The notes beneath the pieces are model-generated. The model ran no database searches. It saw only the letters and a program-made list of their open reading frames with translations, and was not told the DNA's origin. From Pempheris klunzingeri (Eukaryota; Chordata; Actinopteri; Acropomatiformes; Pempheridae): a stretch of DNA of 64,000 nucleotides. Shown one piece after another: positions 30,970-45,900 of the stretch. The stretch lies in NCBI RefSeq assembly GCF_042242105.1, contig NC_092033.1, positions 18,452,408-18,516,407 of the forward strand. Direction: 5' to 3'. The stretch's first letter is position 1. Each line of letters starts with the position of its first letter. The translations under genes and the position numbers were made by a program.

Positions 30970-33900
30970 GCGTCTCTGTGCACAGTGAGAATGACACTCT
31001 ACCAGTGAAGTATTTTTATGTGCAGTATGAAGCAAGAGGAAACCTGAAGTTGTATCATATTGTATGTTGTGATTTTGTGTAGCTTGCATTACTGTAGAGC
31101 TGAAATCCCATAAGTTCTTATAATGCAGTTTTAGCTGGCTCGTGCTGATTTGAAAGAGCTACTTTCAATGACTAGCAAGTGTTTACTTATTTTTTACGCA
31201 GCCTTGTTGACAGAAAGCTGTTTTTTTTTTTTGTTTACTTTGCTGCACTTTAGAGAAGTTTCCAGTCAGCCCAACAGCATGTCCTCTCAGCTGCTGTGAT
31301 GGCACGCTGTGTGTGTTGTCATTATGTGGGTGTTTGTTTGTGTGAATTTGCATCACTTTTTCCAAAGGTGTCCCAGGCTTACAGGCATTTTTCTGTGTAT
31401 AGTTGTTACTGCATCTCTGACATACTGTACAGCCGTTCCGGTCTCTAATTACTGTTCGAACATCCTCCAGTCTGGCAGGCCAAGTGGAGAAGAAAAGTAA
31501 ATAGGCTTACAGCCCTCTGTGGAGACTGACTGTTTGTCCGTGCATCTGTCCCAGCTTTCACCGTTCCTTTTTAAGTTTAAGTTATAATTACTTTGGGAAG
31601 TTTCAAGTGAGAGTTATTTTGGAGCATGTTGAACGAATTTTGGTGTAAGAGCTTTGCGGATTAGGAATTAGGGGAGGAATTTGCTGATGTAGCAGAGTGA
31701 GAGGTGAATTTCTATAGTGGGAGGTGAGAGGGACGCTGCAACCAGGACGGCTGAACAAACATGGCAAATTTACTGCTCCACTTCCACATGTCAGAGCAAA
31801 AGCCGTAAACAGAGAAGAGCAGTGAGGAGCGAACAGGTTTGCCTGTGTGTACAAGTGCAGCACGTGATTAAGCTGCATCATACTCTACACACAATTGTGT
31901 ATTTACAATCCTGTACGTACAGTAAGCCAACAAAGCCCTTATTCAGCACAGTCGGTCAGAGACGTCTCTGTGTTTGTCTTCACTCCTGTGAGTTACATAG
32001 CGGAATTCTCTTTTTGTTTGGTTTTTGGCTCTTCCTTGTTGGCCCCCAGCTCCCCACACAAAGATTCCACATTCACAGTGCTCTGTTAACATGGCCAGCT
32101 GAGCTCGGTGTGAACTGATACTGCTCAGTGGGGTCCAAAAACTATTTGTGAATCACAGTGTGGGCATTACTAAGAACTACAGATGTTGAAAAAACATTAG
32201 AAAGAATTTTGATGAAACCTCACCAGTTTAAAGGCATGTATGCATATTTAAACCTCCAGCTCAACATACAGTGATTTATGTAGCAAAGATGAAACTGAAA
32301 GCTGAAACTAAAGACACTTTAGCAAATAAGCATCATACTTTCATTAGAAATGGGTCATGATTTTCAAATATTCACATGGTTGTTAAATTATAAATGTATG
32401 CTTCTTGTCTTAAAAATAAATTTTTCCATACATTTTTACTGGCACCTAGTAGTACACTCAATGGGAGCAGCTTGATCTGTGGCGTTGAGATGAAGCCAGG
32501 TCTCCATTAAGATGTTGGCACAAACAGTATCTAATTTTTCATTGCTTAGGTAGCCCTATTTCATCCAATTCACCATTAGCTAGGAAAAGCCATAGGTAGA
32601 AGATGGGTTAGCTTAGGTTTTTTTCCCCGTCTCTGCCTATTCTCCTCTCCCCCTGGGGTGATCGCCCCTCCCACTGTGGCACTCGGTCCCGGTGGTCCAG
32701 CTGGGTGGTTGGAAGAGTACCGATCGACGCAAGGTCTTAATCCAAACACTTCACTCAAAAGTGCCATAAGTAATATATGTTTCAACAATACATTTAGAAT
32801 AGTTAGTGACTATCAAATAGTATTTTTCGTTGAAATGCACATCCTTCACTTCCATAAAGTTGGGATCTTTATGGAACCCCTCTGCCCAGTTAATGGCCTG
32901 GTCCCACAGATTATAAAGTAATATTGAGGTGGTGGTGCAGTATAAGATTGAAAGTCTGCATGGGGGCTTTTATTTTGAAAAGTTACCAGATTCTCTTTGT
33001 TGTTTGTTTGTCTGACTTCCTGCTCACCTCATCCGCTCCGTGCTGCTTGATGCGGTTCAGCGAGTATCTTTAGCCTAGCGGAGCACCGAGCTGCTGCTGA
33101 GATGCGCCGGACGCCGGCGGTGGGATTTAGCCAATACAGACTTTTCAGGTCACAGGGCTGTGGTGTAGTTATAAGAAGTCATGGAAATTTCACAATCTCA
33201 CTTTGCTCTTTTCTTTTTTGTTCTGTCGTACCTCCTGACACAGGTGAATGTGGGCAAAATGGATTCTCCCATCGAGAAGTGGAATCTCATCATAGGCAAC
33301 CTTGCACTGAAGCAGGTAATCGTACACACAGTTGCTGCTTTGTGCCATCTACATGCACTACATTACATTACATTTGTTTAGCTGACACTTTTATCCACAG
33401 TAACTTACAATAAGTGCACTCAATCACATGGATACAACCCAAATATTACAAGAATCATGCAAGTATATTAACTTCATCAAATAAGCTGAACTGGCTTATT
33501 TCTACACTTGCTTATACAGTGATGTGTAAAACTTTGGGCAGCCCTAATCAAAATGCCTTTTATAATTAATATTAATATGAGTGAATAGAAACTAATCCTG
33601 ACCTCCACATGGCACAAAATTAAACATGACACGTTTCTTCAATTTTAAATCTAACCTACCTTTTATTTTGATTAATTTTCAAAATAAGTAAATAAAAGGT
33701 AAAGGGCCCTGTTCTGCTGTAGGAAGTGTAGGAACTGTTTTGGAGTATACTTTGTTACCTTCGAAATTAAAGCCCAGACCCAGGTGATTTACGCAATAGG
33801 ATTTTAATGAATCCGATTACTATAAATCCAGGACTGAGCATTTTTATTCTGAAGCATTTCCATGTCCTCTTAAGGATCAGGCTATGGTGGCTGTTCTGTC

Positions 33901-36900
33901 TGGTGTAAACAGTCCACAGACTCTCAAGGTTTCAAAGTACCTACTCCCATTGTCAGAAACATTATCAGAAAATGGAAAATAAAAAGACCAAGACAAATGT
34001 CAGATAGAGTGACCTGCGACTTGGTAAGACTCATCAGAAGAATCCACTCATCACTGTAAAAGAGCTGCAAAAAAGAACAATTGGCACAGGTCTTATTGTT
34101 CACAAAGATGTCTAGAGTTGCAAGAAAAACAAAATTGAATTGTTTTATAAGGTTAACCCTCAGAAGCCTGAAGCCTGAAGCCTTTTGGACCAATGTGAAG
34201 CCAAAATTGAGCTTTTTGATCAAAATCAAAGACGGTATGTGGAGAAAAAAAGTTGAAGCATTTCTGGAGATGATAATCACCTTTCCAACTGTTAAGCTTG
34301 GAGTTGTGTGGCAGCTGGGGCATAGGCAATATCATTCAGGTGGAAGGAAAAATGTAAAATATATCGTAATGGCCAAATATTGTAAAAATTCTAGACGCAA
34401 ATATTTGAGTCAGTTCAGACACTGAAGTTAAAGAGGGGTTGAGTATTTCAGCAAGACAATGATCCAAAGAATACCTCCAAATCAACCACAAAGTAGCAGT
34501 TTCAGAATGGTCACATTGGTCATATTGTTGAAAATCTGTGGAGGGATCCCAAACATATCGTGTGTAGATGGAGGCCAAAGAACATTCCTCAGCGAGAGGT
34601 GTTGTGTAGGTGAAAAATTCCAAATGTTCTCAATTCTTAATTGAAAGGATCTTACAGGACAGCTGCAAGTCCTTAAAAAGTCTTAAAATGTCTTAAGTTC
34701 ACATTTACTGCTAAAAGGCCTTAAAAAATATGAAATAGTTTTAAATTCTGTTTGGGAAGGTCTTAAATATTTATTTATTGAATGCCATAAGCCTGGTCTT
34801 AAATCTACTACAAGACAAAATGCCTAAACAGTTAATATTTGAAACCAGTTCAGAGTTGAATTCGAATATCCTATTATGATTTGGCCGACAGTAATATGCG
34901 ACTGTGAGGCACTTTTAGTGATTGATATCATTAAGAACAAATATATTTTCTTACACTAATACACATATTTGGACAAATGTTTGTTAACTCAACCAGTTAA
35001 AGTCATTACTTATACTTGCAAAATTGGCCTTGAATTTGATTAAACGTTGGTATTAAAAAATTCTAAAAAGGTCAGTTCAACTTGCTTATACATGCAGACA
35101 CCATGTCTTCGGTGGCCACGTTTGCAATAGTTGCCCGAGGAGGAGTTACAAAGTATTAACTGACAGGGTCTTTTTCCTTGTTTTGTTGTTTTGAAACTGG
35201 AAAGAAATGAAATAAGGGATAATGTAGCTTTAAAATCTGAAAATTGTCATTGACATGTGTCATTGCTTTGTACTATTTAAAGGTCAGGTTAGCATCTGTT
35301 CACTTAGATATTTCGAATAGTGCTGCTACATTTAGATTAGCAAATTTTGAATTGTGTTCCATATTTGGCCATGCATTGATCTGCGTAGTAAGACTGAGTA
35401 CAGGCTCTTATCATCTACCCACACACAGAAAAACACACCATGACACAACATCAGAGTGACTGCGAGCTGTTTGTTCGACATGTTACAAAATAACGTCTGT
35501 TTCTAGTAAGTGTTATGTAATGGAATGGGAAAATCCACCTGGATATGACGTTATCAGCATTTCACAGTCATGTTTATATGGAACATTACTTAGAAAAAGT
35601 ATCCCCTTTGACTAATCCTGTAGCCACTGTTTGCCTGTTTTCACATTGCAGAGTAGTGCTTGTTTTATGTAAAGGGCACAGTAGTAAATCCCCCGTGCCT
35701 CTCTTCTTCAGGTTCAGGCCACTGTGGTGGGATTCCTGGCTGCCATAGCTGCAGTGGTTCTTGGTTGGATCCCGGAGGGGAAGTTCCAGATGGGCCATGC
35801 TGTGCTGCTTTGCTCCAGCAGTGTGGCCACGGCCTTCATAGCCTCTCTGCTGCAGGGTAAACACACATACAGACACACACAGTGACTGCTGAGTACCACA
35901 GTTCAAAATAAACTGTTAATACTGGTGCAGAGGAGAAGCTGGGCCTATCTTTGAAACTTGTCTCACAAGCATTTAAAAATTAAGATTAAGACAAAAACAT
36001 GTATCTCTCGCTGACTGTGTGTCACCAGCAATGTGATGACAATGTGAAAGTCGGCTGTGTTCATGCGGACATGCGTCTTTTGGAATCCATTGTCAAATGG
36101 ACAGCTTTAAGTATTCTAAGTGAATGCACCTAAGACGGCACATTGAGATCCAATCATTCAGACCGGATTCGGGGGGGATGTGGGCCATATATGACCATAT
36201 TCTTTTAGCAGTGTGTACATGTGTGTCCTGGGCCACGTAAAGGACGCCCTACTCAACTGGCATCCTCTGCCTTTACGGAAGCTACAACCATCCATCCATC
36301 CATTATCTTCCTCTTATCCGGGGTCGGGTCGCAGTGGCAACAGGTCAAGCAGGGCACTCCAGATGCCCTTCTCCCGAGCAACGCTTTCCAGCTCCTCCTG
36401 GGGGATCCCGAGGCGTTTCCAGGCCAGATGGGAGAGCCCCCTCCGGATGTCCGAGCTCCTCGCCCTATCTCTAAGGCTGAGCCCAGACACCCTACGGAGG
36501 AAACTCATTTTAGCCGCTTGTATCCGCAATCTCGGTCTTTCGGTCATTACCCAGAGCTCATGACTATAGGTGAGGGTTGGAACCCTGTGGGTTCACCACC
36601 TGCAGGGGCAATTATAACTAATTGTCAGAACTAAAAGATGTTAAAGTAATCTCTCAAATCTGTGCCCTGCTGTGCATTAGAGATGTTTCTGGTCCGCCTG
36701 CTGAACCGCTTTAATTAGCACAAGAGAGAAGTGAATTGTAAAATCTCTTTTCTATGGATCTGACGGCAGGCATCTCTGTCCTCCATGTGCCTGCTCACCG
36801 AAACTTTCCTCTGCACACCATCAGAGTAGTTAACATTATGGATATGATTTGGATTGTGATATTGAAAATAAGATAATGACCTTAATGACCGTGATATTTT

Positions 36901-39900
36901 CGCACCAAGCACAGACACACTGAGTTCTAAAAGGCAGCCATTTTTTGAATATAGGAGACATTACTATTATCATTTTTAATGTTTAAACATTTTAAATAAA
37001 ATATTCCCACTCATTTTTAAATGTTTATAGAATTGATATATGATTTTATTTGCATAGAGTGGTACGTGAGATCTGATCACAAGTGGTCAGTCAAGATACA
37101 ATTGGTGGCACTTTCTAATACCAGGTGTGAACAAAGGTATTTAAAGGATGTGATTGGATCACCCAAGACGCATGTTAACGCCAGGTATGAACAGGACCTT
37201 AGTAACGCGCTCCACTCTTCTTGTGTCATTTTCAGGTATCATCATGGTGGGTGTAATTGTGGGTTCGAAGAAGACGGGCATCAACCCAGATAATGTAGCT
37301 ACACCCATTGCCGCCAGTTTTGGTGACCTCATAACCTTGGCAATCCTGGCCTGGATAAGCCAGGGCCTCTACAAGTGCCTGGGTAGGTGAACAGCTACTA
37401 CCTTTTAGAGGACTGCCACAGCAGCCTATAACACTACATCAGGACAGACTAACCATGTCCCATGAAGAGTTTTCATTCCAACCAAACATGTCAGTTGGTG
37501 ATTTTACTGATTAGTCTTTTACCTTTTTTACTCCACTCCGATGGAGTGCCATCATTGGGTCACATTTTGGTTGGAATGAAAACCTGCAGACTGTTCACTC
37601 TCTGTGGTACATGATTGGCTACAGTACACAGTATATACGATATACTCATCTTTACAGCATACTGTTTTTGGCAGTGAGTATACAAGAAATCAACATACAT
37701 ATCATTTTATATTGTGTGTAGGCTGTTGAAGAGTTGCAGCCTGCACTGACGTTTGTTCAGGATTTTGCACTATGTTCAGCACATAAAAGTAAATTCTACT
37801 TTTATTGCATAAAACTAGAGGGGGGACTATGAATTTTTACAGTTAAACCAGTAAAAGAAAAGACAAATGCACCTGGGGTAGACTGAGTGAGGAGAACCCA
37901 GAGGAAGCAGGGATTAAGATGAAATATTTGTTTTGTGATATGTGTCTTGGCAGCACGGTGGTGCAGTGGTTAGCACTGTTGCCTGACAGCAAGGTTCCAG
38001 GGTTGAACCTTGGGTCTTTCTCTGTGGAGTTTGTATTTTCTCCCCGTGCTTGCGTGGGTTTTTTTCCGGGTACTCCGGCTTCCTCCAAAGACATGCAGGT
38101 TAGGTTAATTGGTGACTCTAAATTGCCCGTAGGTGTGAACCTGGGGTGTGAGTGTGAGTGGTTGTCTGATTGACTGGCGACCAGTCCAGTGTACCCCGCC
38201 TCTCATCCGAAGTCAGCTGGGATTGGTTCTAGCTCCCCCAGATGGATATGTGTTTGTTTGTTTTTTTTAAGTTGTTTAATTTCACTAGAAACATAGAGCT
38301 TTTCATTCAATTTGAAAACAATTTATGAATTATCAAGGGTTTTTTTTCTTTAATATCGCAGAAAGCAATATTACAGGTGAACCTGGTGAGTCTGTAATCT
38401 TTCTCTTATCTATTTTTGAACATTTGTGGTCCCATCAGTCCATGATCAGCAGGTACTGGGAGTTTTTTTTTAGCTTGATTTTCCATTATAAGACAAAATA
38501 AGTAAGTTAGCACCTTACTGATATGGTTCATTGTACACATAGAGTGAGCATGAGTCCAGTAACCTAAAGTCAGACTCAATTATATCAGTTATCAGGTGGA
38601 ATTGATTATTTCTCTGCAGGATTGTTCATGAGACGTGTGATCCTTGCTGGTTTGTGTTTTAAACAGCAGGTGTGGTTTAGGGTGCTTTGAGACCCAGTCT
38701 CCTCAGTTCAGTGAAAAAAACAAACCTGATGTGTTTGTCCATTTAGTGCTGTTGTGAAAGCTGTCAACGGAGCTCTGGTGCAGACCATACAACCAGATCA
38801 AGACCACCAGAAAAATCAGTGGTCTCAATCAGTTATTTCTTCATTTTACACCAGAGAAAGTAAATAAACACTTAAAGTTCAGTAAAGTGTAGCATGAGCT
38901 GCTGTCAGTCACCAGAATTGGATTTCCTCTAGGTCTGTGTATATTTGCCCAAACTGTCTAATCACAGGGTCACCTGTCAGACTTGACATGAACAGCTCTT
39001 GGTTTGTTTGTAGACATGGACTGCACTGGACCACAATTGAAAGGCAGCACTGAGAACGCAACCTTAGAATGCAAAATGACTGATAGACCCACTTTCAATG
39101 TCCTGTACATTGGACATGCATACTTGTGATGATGTGATATTAACACTGAATGTATATATTGTTTATAGTTCCAGTTAGAGAAAGCTGTGCATTTAATTAA
39201 CTCTAACCACATTGACAATCATACATGACTTAATGGAGTTAATTTGCTCCATCTTCTTTCAATTAGAAATGGCTTTGAACCTACTTAGTAATGAGAGACA
39301 TCCCTCAGTCAGACAGTAGAGGTCTCTCCTGTCTCACTCTGCAGCAGTGCTGCTCTCCAGTCACAAAACAGTCCATCTCTTTTCTTCCCACCACACATTC
39401 CTCATGTTTAATTCACATCACACCCAGACCTGTGTTGCCCTTCTTGTATTACTTAATACAGCGTATACCTGAAGCCGTTTCCTCTGGAAGGCGTCTCACA
39501 CTAACTAACCCTGTCAGGTCTAATTGTAGGACACAGATGTTCACTGCCATGAAGGAAACAATTTAGAGCTGTGAGCTAAATGTATTAAACACACAGATTT
39601 CATATTTCCATGGCAAGGCAGAGCAGTGAGGCTGTCTGGCTGTGTCACTGTCCAGACAGTGGCTCTGTTGTTCTTGAGCCAGCCACGCCGACCGTTTCCT
39701 GCTAAATTGGAACTAATGGTCATTTTGCTCTCTACGAAACAAAATTTAAATTACATGATTATCTATACAGATAAGAACTTAATGCCTCTAATGCTTTTAA
39801 TTTTGAGGCAAACTAAGTGATGAGATGCCAGTGAGACATAATAGCTGCAGGAGCCAAGTCCAGTCCAGTCAGGTTTATTCATAAAGTGCTTTTAACAAAC

Positions 39901-42900
39901 GGGATTGTTGCAGAGTGCTTCAGTCAGAGGTCTTAACAACAGATAAAAGCAGGGATAATGAGAGCATGACATGGAGCACAGACACCAAGAAATGGGGCCA
40001 GAGCTTGTGAGCATGCACAGTATGTGTGTTGGTGTGGATTTGGCAACACTGGGCCATTTCAGGGCAGTCCACAAGAGAATTGAGTCCATAATGTTTCCAA
40101 AATAAGAATGGGCTGTTATTGAGTTCAGGTTGGGCCAAGACTGAGACACTGGCTGCAGTTCCACCTGCAGAACACATCATGTTATGAAGAATTGCCCACA
40201 AAAACAGAGAAAGGACATTATCTACAATATATTTTAGTATTTTTTTATTCACCACTTCATTATGTACCATTTTAACTGGCAGAATAAGTTAAAATGCCTG
40301 GATTAAAGTACCACGTAGAGTTGCAAAGTCGGAGTGGTTTCACAGTGTTCCACGTAACATAGAAACATGGGAGTCTGAGATAATTTGATATTACGTGTAT
40401 TTTATGCTCTTCAGTTTTAAAGATTTTTTCTGAGAAATCACGTTTGTTTTCCATTAGAGCATTTAAGTATTACAGTACCCATGGTAAATGGTCTGTATTT
40501 GTGTAGTGCCTTTCTAGTCATGTCGACTACTCAAAGCACTACACATTACTTCATCCTCACGCTTCATTCATACTGTGTCTAAGTTGGAGGAGACTATTCT
40601 TTCACACACTGAAGCTGCTTCAGGAGCAAGTTGGGGTTCTGGCCCAAGGACACTTCGACATGCTGACTCATAGGAGCCTGGGATCGAACCACTGACCTTC
40701 TGAGTGAGAGATGACCCATTCTACTTCTGAGCTGCAGCTCCCAATGTTGCAGAGGCTGCAAAAGGCTGCCAGAGGCACGATTCAGAGCTAGTAGTAGCAA
40801 ATTCAGAAAGTTATAAAAATTTTTGACAGAATATTTCAGTTACAGTTTATTAACTAATTCAAAACTGAGCCAGAATCAGAAACTGAACTCTGAAACTGAA
40901 GTTAAACTGTGGATTTATTAGGTTTTTACAAAACAGTACACTTAAGCATGTGCTTGCCATTTGTGGCATACACAACAGACTGTTAAAAGCTGAATTAATT
41001 GATTTCTTTGGTCACTTGGAGGCAGCAGAACAAGCTATAAACACAACAGTGACATATCACCTTACAAAGGTGATATGTAGAATGTGTTCGCTAACAGTTG
41101 ACAATCAGCAAAACTAACTAATAACTAATTTGGTGTCTTCCTTTTGGTCACCAGACCAACAATAAGTCCAATAATCAAGTCAGTTTCAATCAATGCTATT
41201 TTTTGTAGCCCAATATCACAAATTTGCCTCACAGAGCTGTACAATCTGTGCAGCATACAACACCCCGTATCCTTAGACCCTCACTCTCTCACCCCCACCT
41301 CCTTAATGTTCTTTTTTGGACTTCTGAGAAAAAAACATCTGGCTCCTAAGCTAAGAGCCAAGCGTAAACCAAATCAATAAAGCTGTGGGCTGTTCCTAAG
41401 ATTGCGCTCTTCTGGACAGACACTTCATATGTTGTTTCTGGAATCTGCTGGAGCCATTCGCCCAGTTTGTGCATCACAACCCCCAGTGCTCAGATCACCA
41501 TTGTCACTAATTTTGCTTTTACTTCCCAAATCTTTTCTAGCTCCTCTCTCAACCCTTGGTATTTCAGTTTCTCATGTTCATTCTTCCTGATGTTGTCGCA
41601 CGGGATTGCTACATCTATCACCACTGCCCTCTTCTGTTGTTTGTCAATCAACACGATGTCTGGCCATCACCCGCTTGGCAGTCTGGATCTGGAAGTCCCA
41701 CAGCATTTTAGTTTGGCCATTCTCAACCACTTTCGGACATGTCTTCCATGTACACTGTTCCTGCCTGAATCAATTATGTGCAGGATTGTGTCAGGAGTAT
41801 CTTTGCACAGCCTGCACCTGGGGTCCTGTCTGGTGTGGTAGACCCCGCCTCTATTAATCTTGTACTAAGTGCCTGCTCTTGTGCTGCTGATGAGTGTTTC
41901 TGTCCTGTCTTTTAACCCAACCTTTTCCAGCCATTGGTAGGATTTCTTGATATCTGTTTGCGGTACATGCTTTGTAGCGGCTTGTCCCTCCAGGCAGGTT
42001 CATTCTCCTCTTCTGTATTATCTGGTTTCTGCTGCCTGAGGTATTAGCACTTTGCGACTCGTCTTCTAGATGTCTTTCTGGATTTTGGTTGTTTCGTCGT
42101 GGACAGTGGCTCTGATGTTCACCAGTCCTTGGCCTCCCTTGCTTCGCTTAGTCTACAGTTTCAGGAACTTTGGATGACACCCTCTGTGGGTTTCCATTGT
42201 GAGGAGCTTCCTTGTCTTGGTAGCAGTGGCTACTATCTTCTCTTTTGACCCAGTGCTGTCTAGCTCTTCATACCACACTCGCTCTTGAATGTCTGCCATT
42301 GTGTTGGTTACTGGCTCTTGTTCTGGAAGATTGCTGTGGTCTGTTCTCAGATCCACTAGCCACTGAGCATTGGTCTTATGTGATACCTCCGTCTCCCATA
42401 TGCTCTTCCAGTATTGTTTAGTCTCAGGATTTATTTTTGTGGTATTACGTTGCCACTGAGAGTACACTTCGGATGCTTCCTATTAATTCTCTTGGCTTCT
42501 GCCTCTCCAGTGTATCTCTTCAGTTGGGTAGCCAGGGCTGTGAGCTTTTGCTTGGCAATCTCCAGTGCCTCGGGAATGGACAGTTTCTTGTACTTCCTAG
42601 GCACCTCTTATTTCCCCAACCCTTTATGTAGCTCTTAGACTTGACTAATTTCTCCTCGTGTCACTTTGATTTTTGCCTCCAGCCTCCTTTTCCATGGGGG
42701 TAGTAATAGTCTTGTGGCTTGTATGCTGGTCATGTTTGCAGTCAGGCATCTCTAATTTGTATCATTGCATTCACATCCTCTAGCAGACTTTCAGTGGGTA
42801 CTTTACTATTTAGTCTTTGAAACTGGCTACAGGGCTGTCGGAGTGTCCAGCTTACTCATGATCTTAAATCTCCGGTCAGTCACCCTTGTGTTAATAGACA

Positions 42901-45900
42901 CTGGGGTTACTTTTATTGTAGCATTACCATAGATCCATATTCTCAGCCCCTGTAGACCTATACATTGTTCCAGTAGCCCATTTCTCATCACGTTATGTAT
43001 GTATGTATATATACAGTTGCACTCAAATTTATTCAACCCCCATTGCAAATTAGGTCTGTTAGCAAAATTTGAACAACTCAAACAAAAACAATTGAAACTT
43101 ACTGAAGAAACTGAAACCTCCTCTGCCACCAAGTCTTCCTCCAGGTCTTTTGCAGTCACTCAAGTCTTTTTGGCCACTTGCCTCCTCAGATATCTGATGA
43201 CAGTCGTTGATAGCTTCCTCCTTCTGCCACGTCCAGGTAGTGTAGCCAGTGTTCCTTTTGCTTTGAACTTGCAAACTATGCTTCAAGCAGTATCTCAAGG
43301 AACATTTATTGCCTTTTGCTATCTTTTTGTGTCATTTTCCTTGTTTGTGCAAGGCAATGATTTTTCTGTGAACAAACCCCTAGCCTGTCCGGATGTGTTC
43401 TGTTTCAAGCACAGGGTTGCATAATTTTGAGACTGTAGTGATCATTAAAAGTGGCATTTTGCGTTGCACACACACATATACACACACACATAAAATATGA
43501 AAATAAAAATGCATCTTGACAATCAGAGTTGATGTTTTACCATATTTCTGTATTGGCACAGACTTATGCCTTTGTCTATTTACCAGAGTTCATTTTTCTA
43601 CAGATAACTCACCCAATGGAATTTTATGTCATGGATAAATTTTATGTTCATTGCACTCTAGGCTCGGTCATCTAACATTGTCTATGCATAAAAAATAATT
43701 TGATTTCCAGAAACCCGCAGGCCTGAAATAACTTTACTACTGTGTGAATTAGATAATGCATACCAGCATTGTGTCACCACTGCATCCCAGAAGAATGCAA
43801 CTTTAATTTTCCCTACCTAATCAAGTAACTTTGTCTACACATACAGCATCAATGTTAGAATGACTGTGACAGCTGCTTAGTTTGTGTTATCCTGCTTCCT
43901 AAACACCCTGAGGACTCCTTGGCAGAAAAATCCTACACATTTCCTTGTGTGGTTTGCAAGCTCATGCTGGGTTTTGGGTGCACTTCTGCCATCATGAGGC
44001 ATGGAAGCGAGGCATACTTATCATCACTATTGGGATCATCATTCTTTCCCATGCATTAGAAGCATCTTACAATTTCTCAGCTAAAGGATGTAGTTGGCAG
44101 CCACACCGTTTTTTTTCCTGGCAGAGTGTTTTAGCAAAATGCATTCCACCAGAGACAGACAGGAATATCAATTGTTTGTTCATTGGTTGCTGCATAGCAA
44201 CAGGGACAGGGGATCAGTGGTTCATGTAAACAGTTCAACCAATAGAGGATCTTAATTGGAATAAGGCTGATGGCCAGTTTACTCTGTGCATGTTACCTCG
44301 CTGTCAGATTCCCTGTCAGTGTCTGGGACGTTACTTTAGAGGGGCTGAACTTTATATTTTAGGACTGAATATCTGCTGGAGCCTAATATACCCTGAACTA
44401 AACAGTGGGCCCTTTCAGTTCTCTACCTCCGAGACCATGGAGATAATAAATCTGGGACTGTTTCCTAATGGCAGTTATTTAATGCTTGGAGCAGAATCCT
44501 GCTGGAAACATCTGGTGATTCTAAGCAAGTGCTTTACCCTAATTACTCTTTCAAAGTAGTTGTTCTGTGCTATATTGTAGTTTGAACAAAGCGGTAGTCA
44601 TAGAAGAAAGTGAGAGAAACCTTCCTCATATTGGTGTGTGTTTTGCTCTTGGGGCTTCACATTCCTCTCAGTTAAAACGTCTGCAGCTCAGGTGGATTGG
44701 AGACGGCTGAAGTGACTCGGTGCTCTGCTCAGCTACATTTACGCGTCTATTTTTTGACGGAGGCCACACCCCGATTGCGTCAAGCAGCCCAGAGAAGATG
44801 AGGCAGGCAAGAAGACAGACAAACAAACAGCCAAGACAATCTGGTCAGTTTTCAAAATAACACCCCGTATAGACTTTGGATCGTATATTCTACCACCACA
44901 CCAATATTAGTTTAAAATCGGTGGCACCAGGCTAGACGTTAACAAACAATAGTGTGTGTTAGTGTGTGTGTGAGAGGGTGGAGAACAAAAGGTGGGGGAA
45001 CCACATGGTAACTCCCTACAAAATGGCCACTAGGATCCCTGGTGTGTGGGTCAGAAGCAGACAAAGGAAAGCTAAGTGCTGTAGCTGTTAGCTTTGTCTC
45101 TCAGTCGAGGCTTATTGTAAACCTGTATGTGTGAGTGTGTAGGATAAAGGTACCAGGTTAGGAGAGGATGGTTAGGTGTATGCAGGACTCTGTGTCTGTG
45201 TGAGCAAACTAACATCAGCTTAACTTTATGGCTGCACAGTAAACTACAACAATACTGAGTGAACATTAACTCAAATCAAAACCAATACATTAACAAGGTT
45301 AACCATTGCTTAGCCATGTATACATTTATGCTGTGCTATATATGCTGACTTCTCGACTAAGGTTTTATGCTAGCTTCCACATGTCTTTAATTAGCTACTG
45401 AAAAGCAGATCACTTAGAGCTATCACCTTCCTCTTTTTGATAAATGCTTGGTTATGAAATGCATCACTGTCTACAAACCTTTTTTGCAAAAACAACTGCA
45501 GCATAAGAAATTTCTCTGACCAATAAGATTCCTCCTCACCACAATGGTTTATGTGTCTCACATAAAATGGCAATATAGAAATGAGCATGACATCACGGCA
45601 AATTCAGTAATTTGGTGTTTGACATGGATTGGAAAACTGAGAAAAGGGTTTTGTTTGAAGAAGTCTTGTGTTTGTATTCCTCAAGTTACTGAAAGGAATA
45701 TGACTTTGGGATTGTTACTGAAAGTCAGAGGGTTTATTGGCAGTGAAAAATATACCTAGTGTTGCATGCTGGGATAGGCTCCAAACTGCTACCCAAAGAG
45801 GAAAAACAAAGAAGGAAAAATCATGCATCTCTTCGTCTTCCCCAGATTCCTACCCGTTTGTGTCGTCACTGGTTTGCGCCTTTTTCATGTGTCTGACTCC

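Larger units (their letters stand above)
33316..35711 (+). other. slc41a2 intron after coding exon 3
   Basis: 2,396 bp. Mostly a decayed Tc1-like transposon (33517 to about 34630) and a short 'cttaaaa' type repeat. From 34830 to 35711 nothing is recognised. Confidence 0.9.
37383..45845 (+). other. slc41a2 intron after coding exon 5
   Basis: 8,463 bp. Holds several small dispersed repeats, a Rex6-like LINE piece and a TA-flanked MITE, listed separately. Stretches 38260-39850 and 43450-45840 show no gene or clear repeat. Confidence 0.9.

Noticed and set aside
36213-36634. Frames of 116 and 137 codons
   Set aside because: They lie in a high-copy non-LTR repeat fragment; translations match no host protein.
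42999-43424. 141-codon plus-strand frame
   Set aside because: It coincides almost exactly with the TA-flanked transposable element and shows no known domain.
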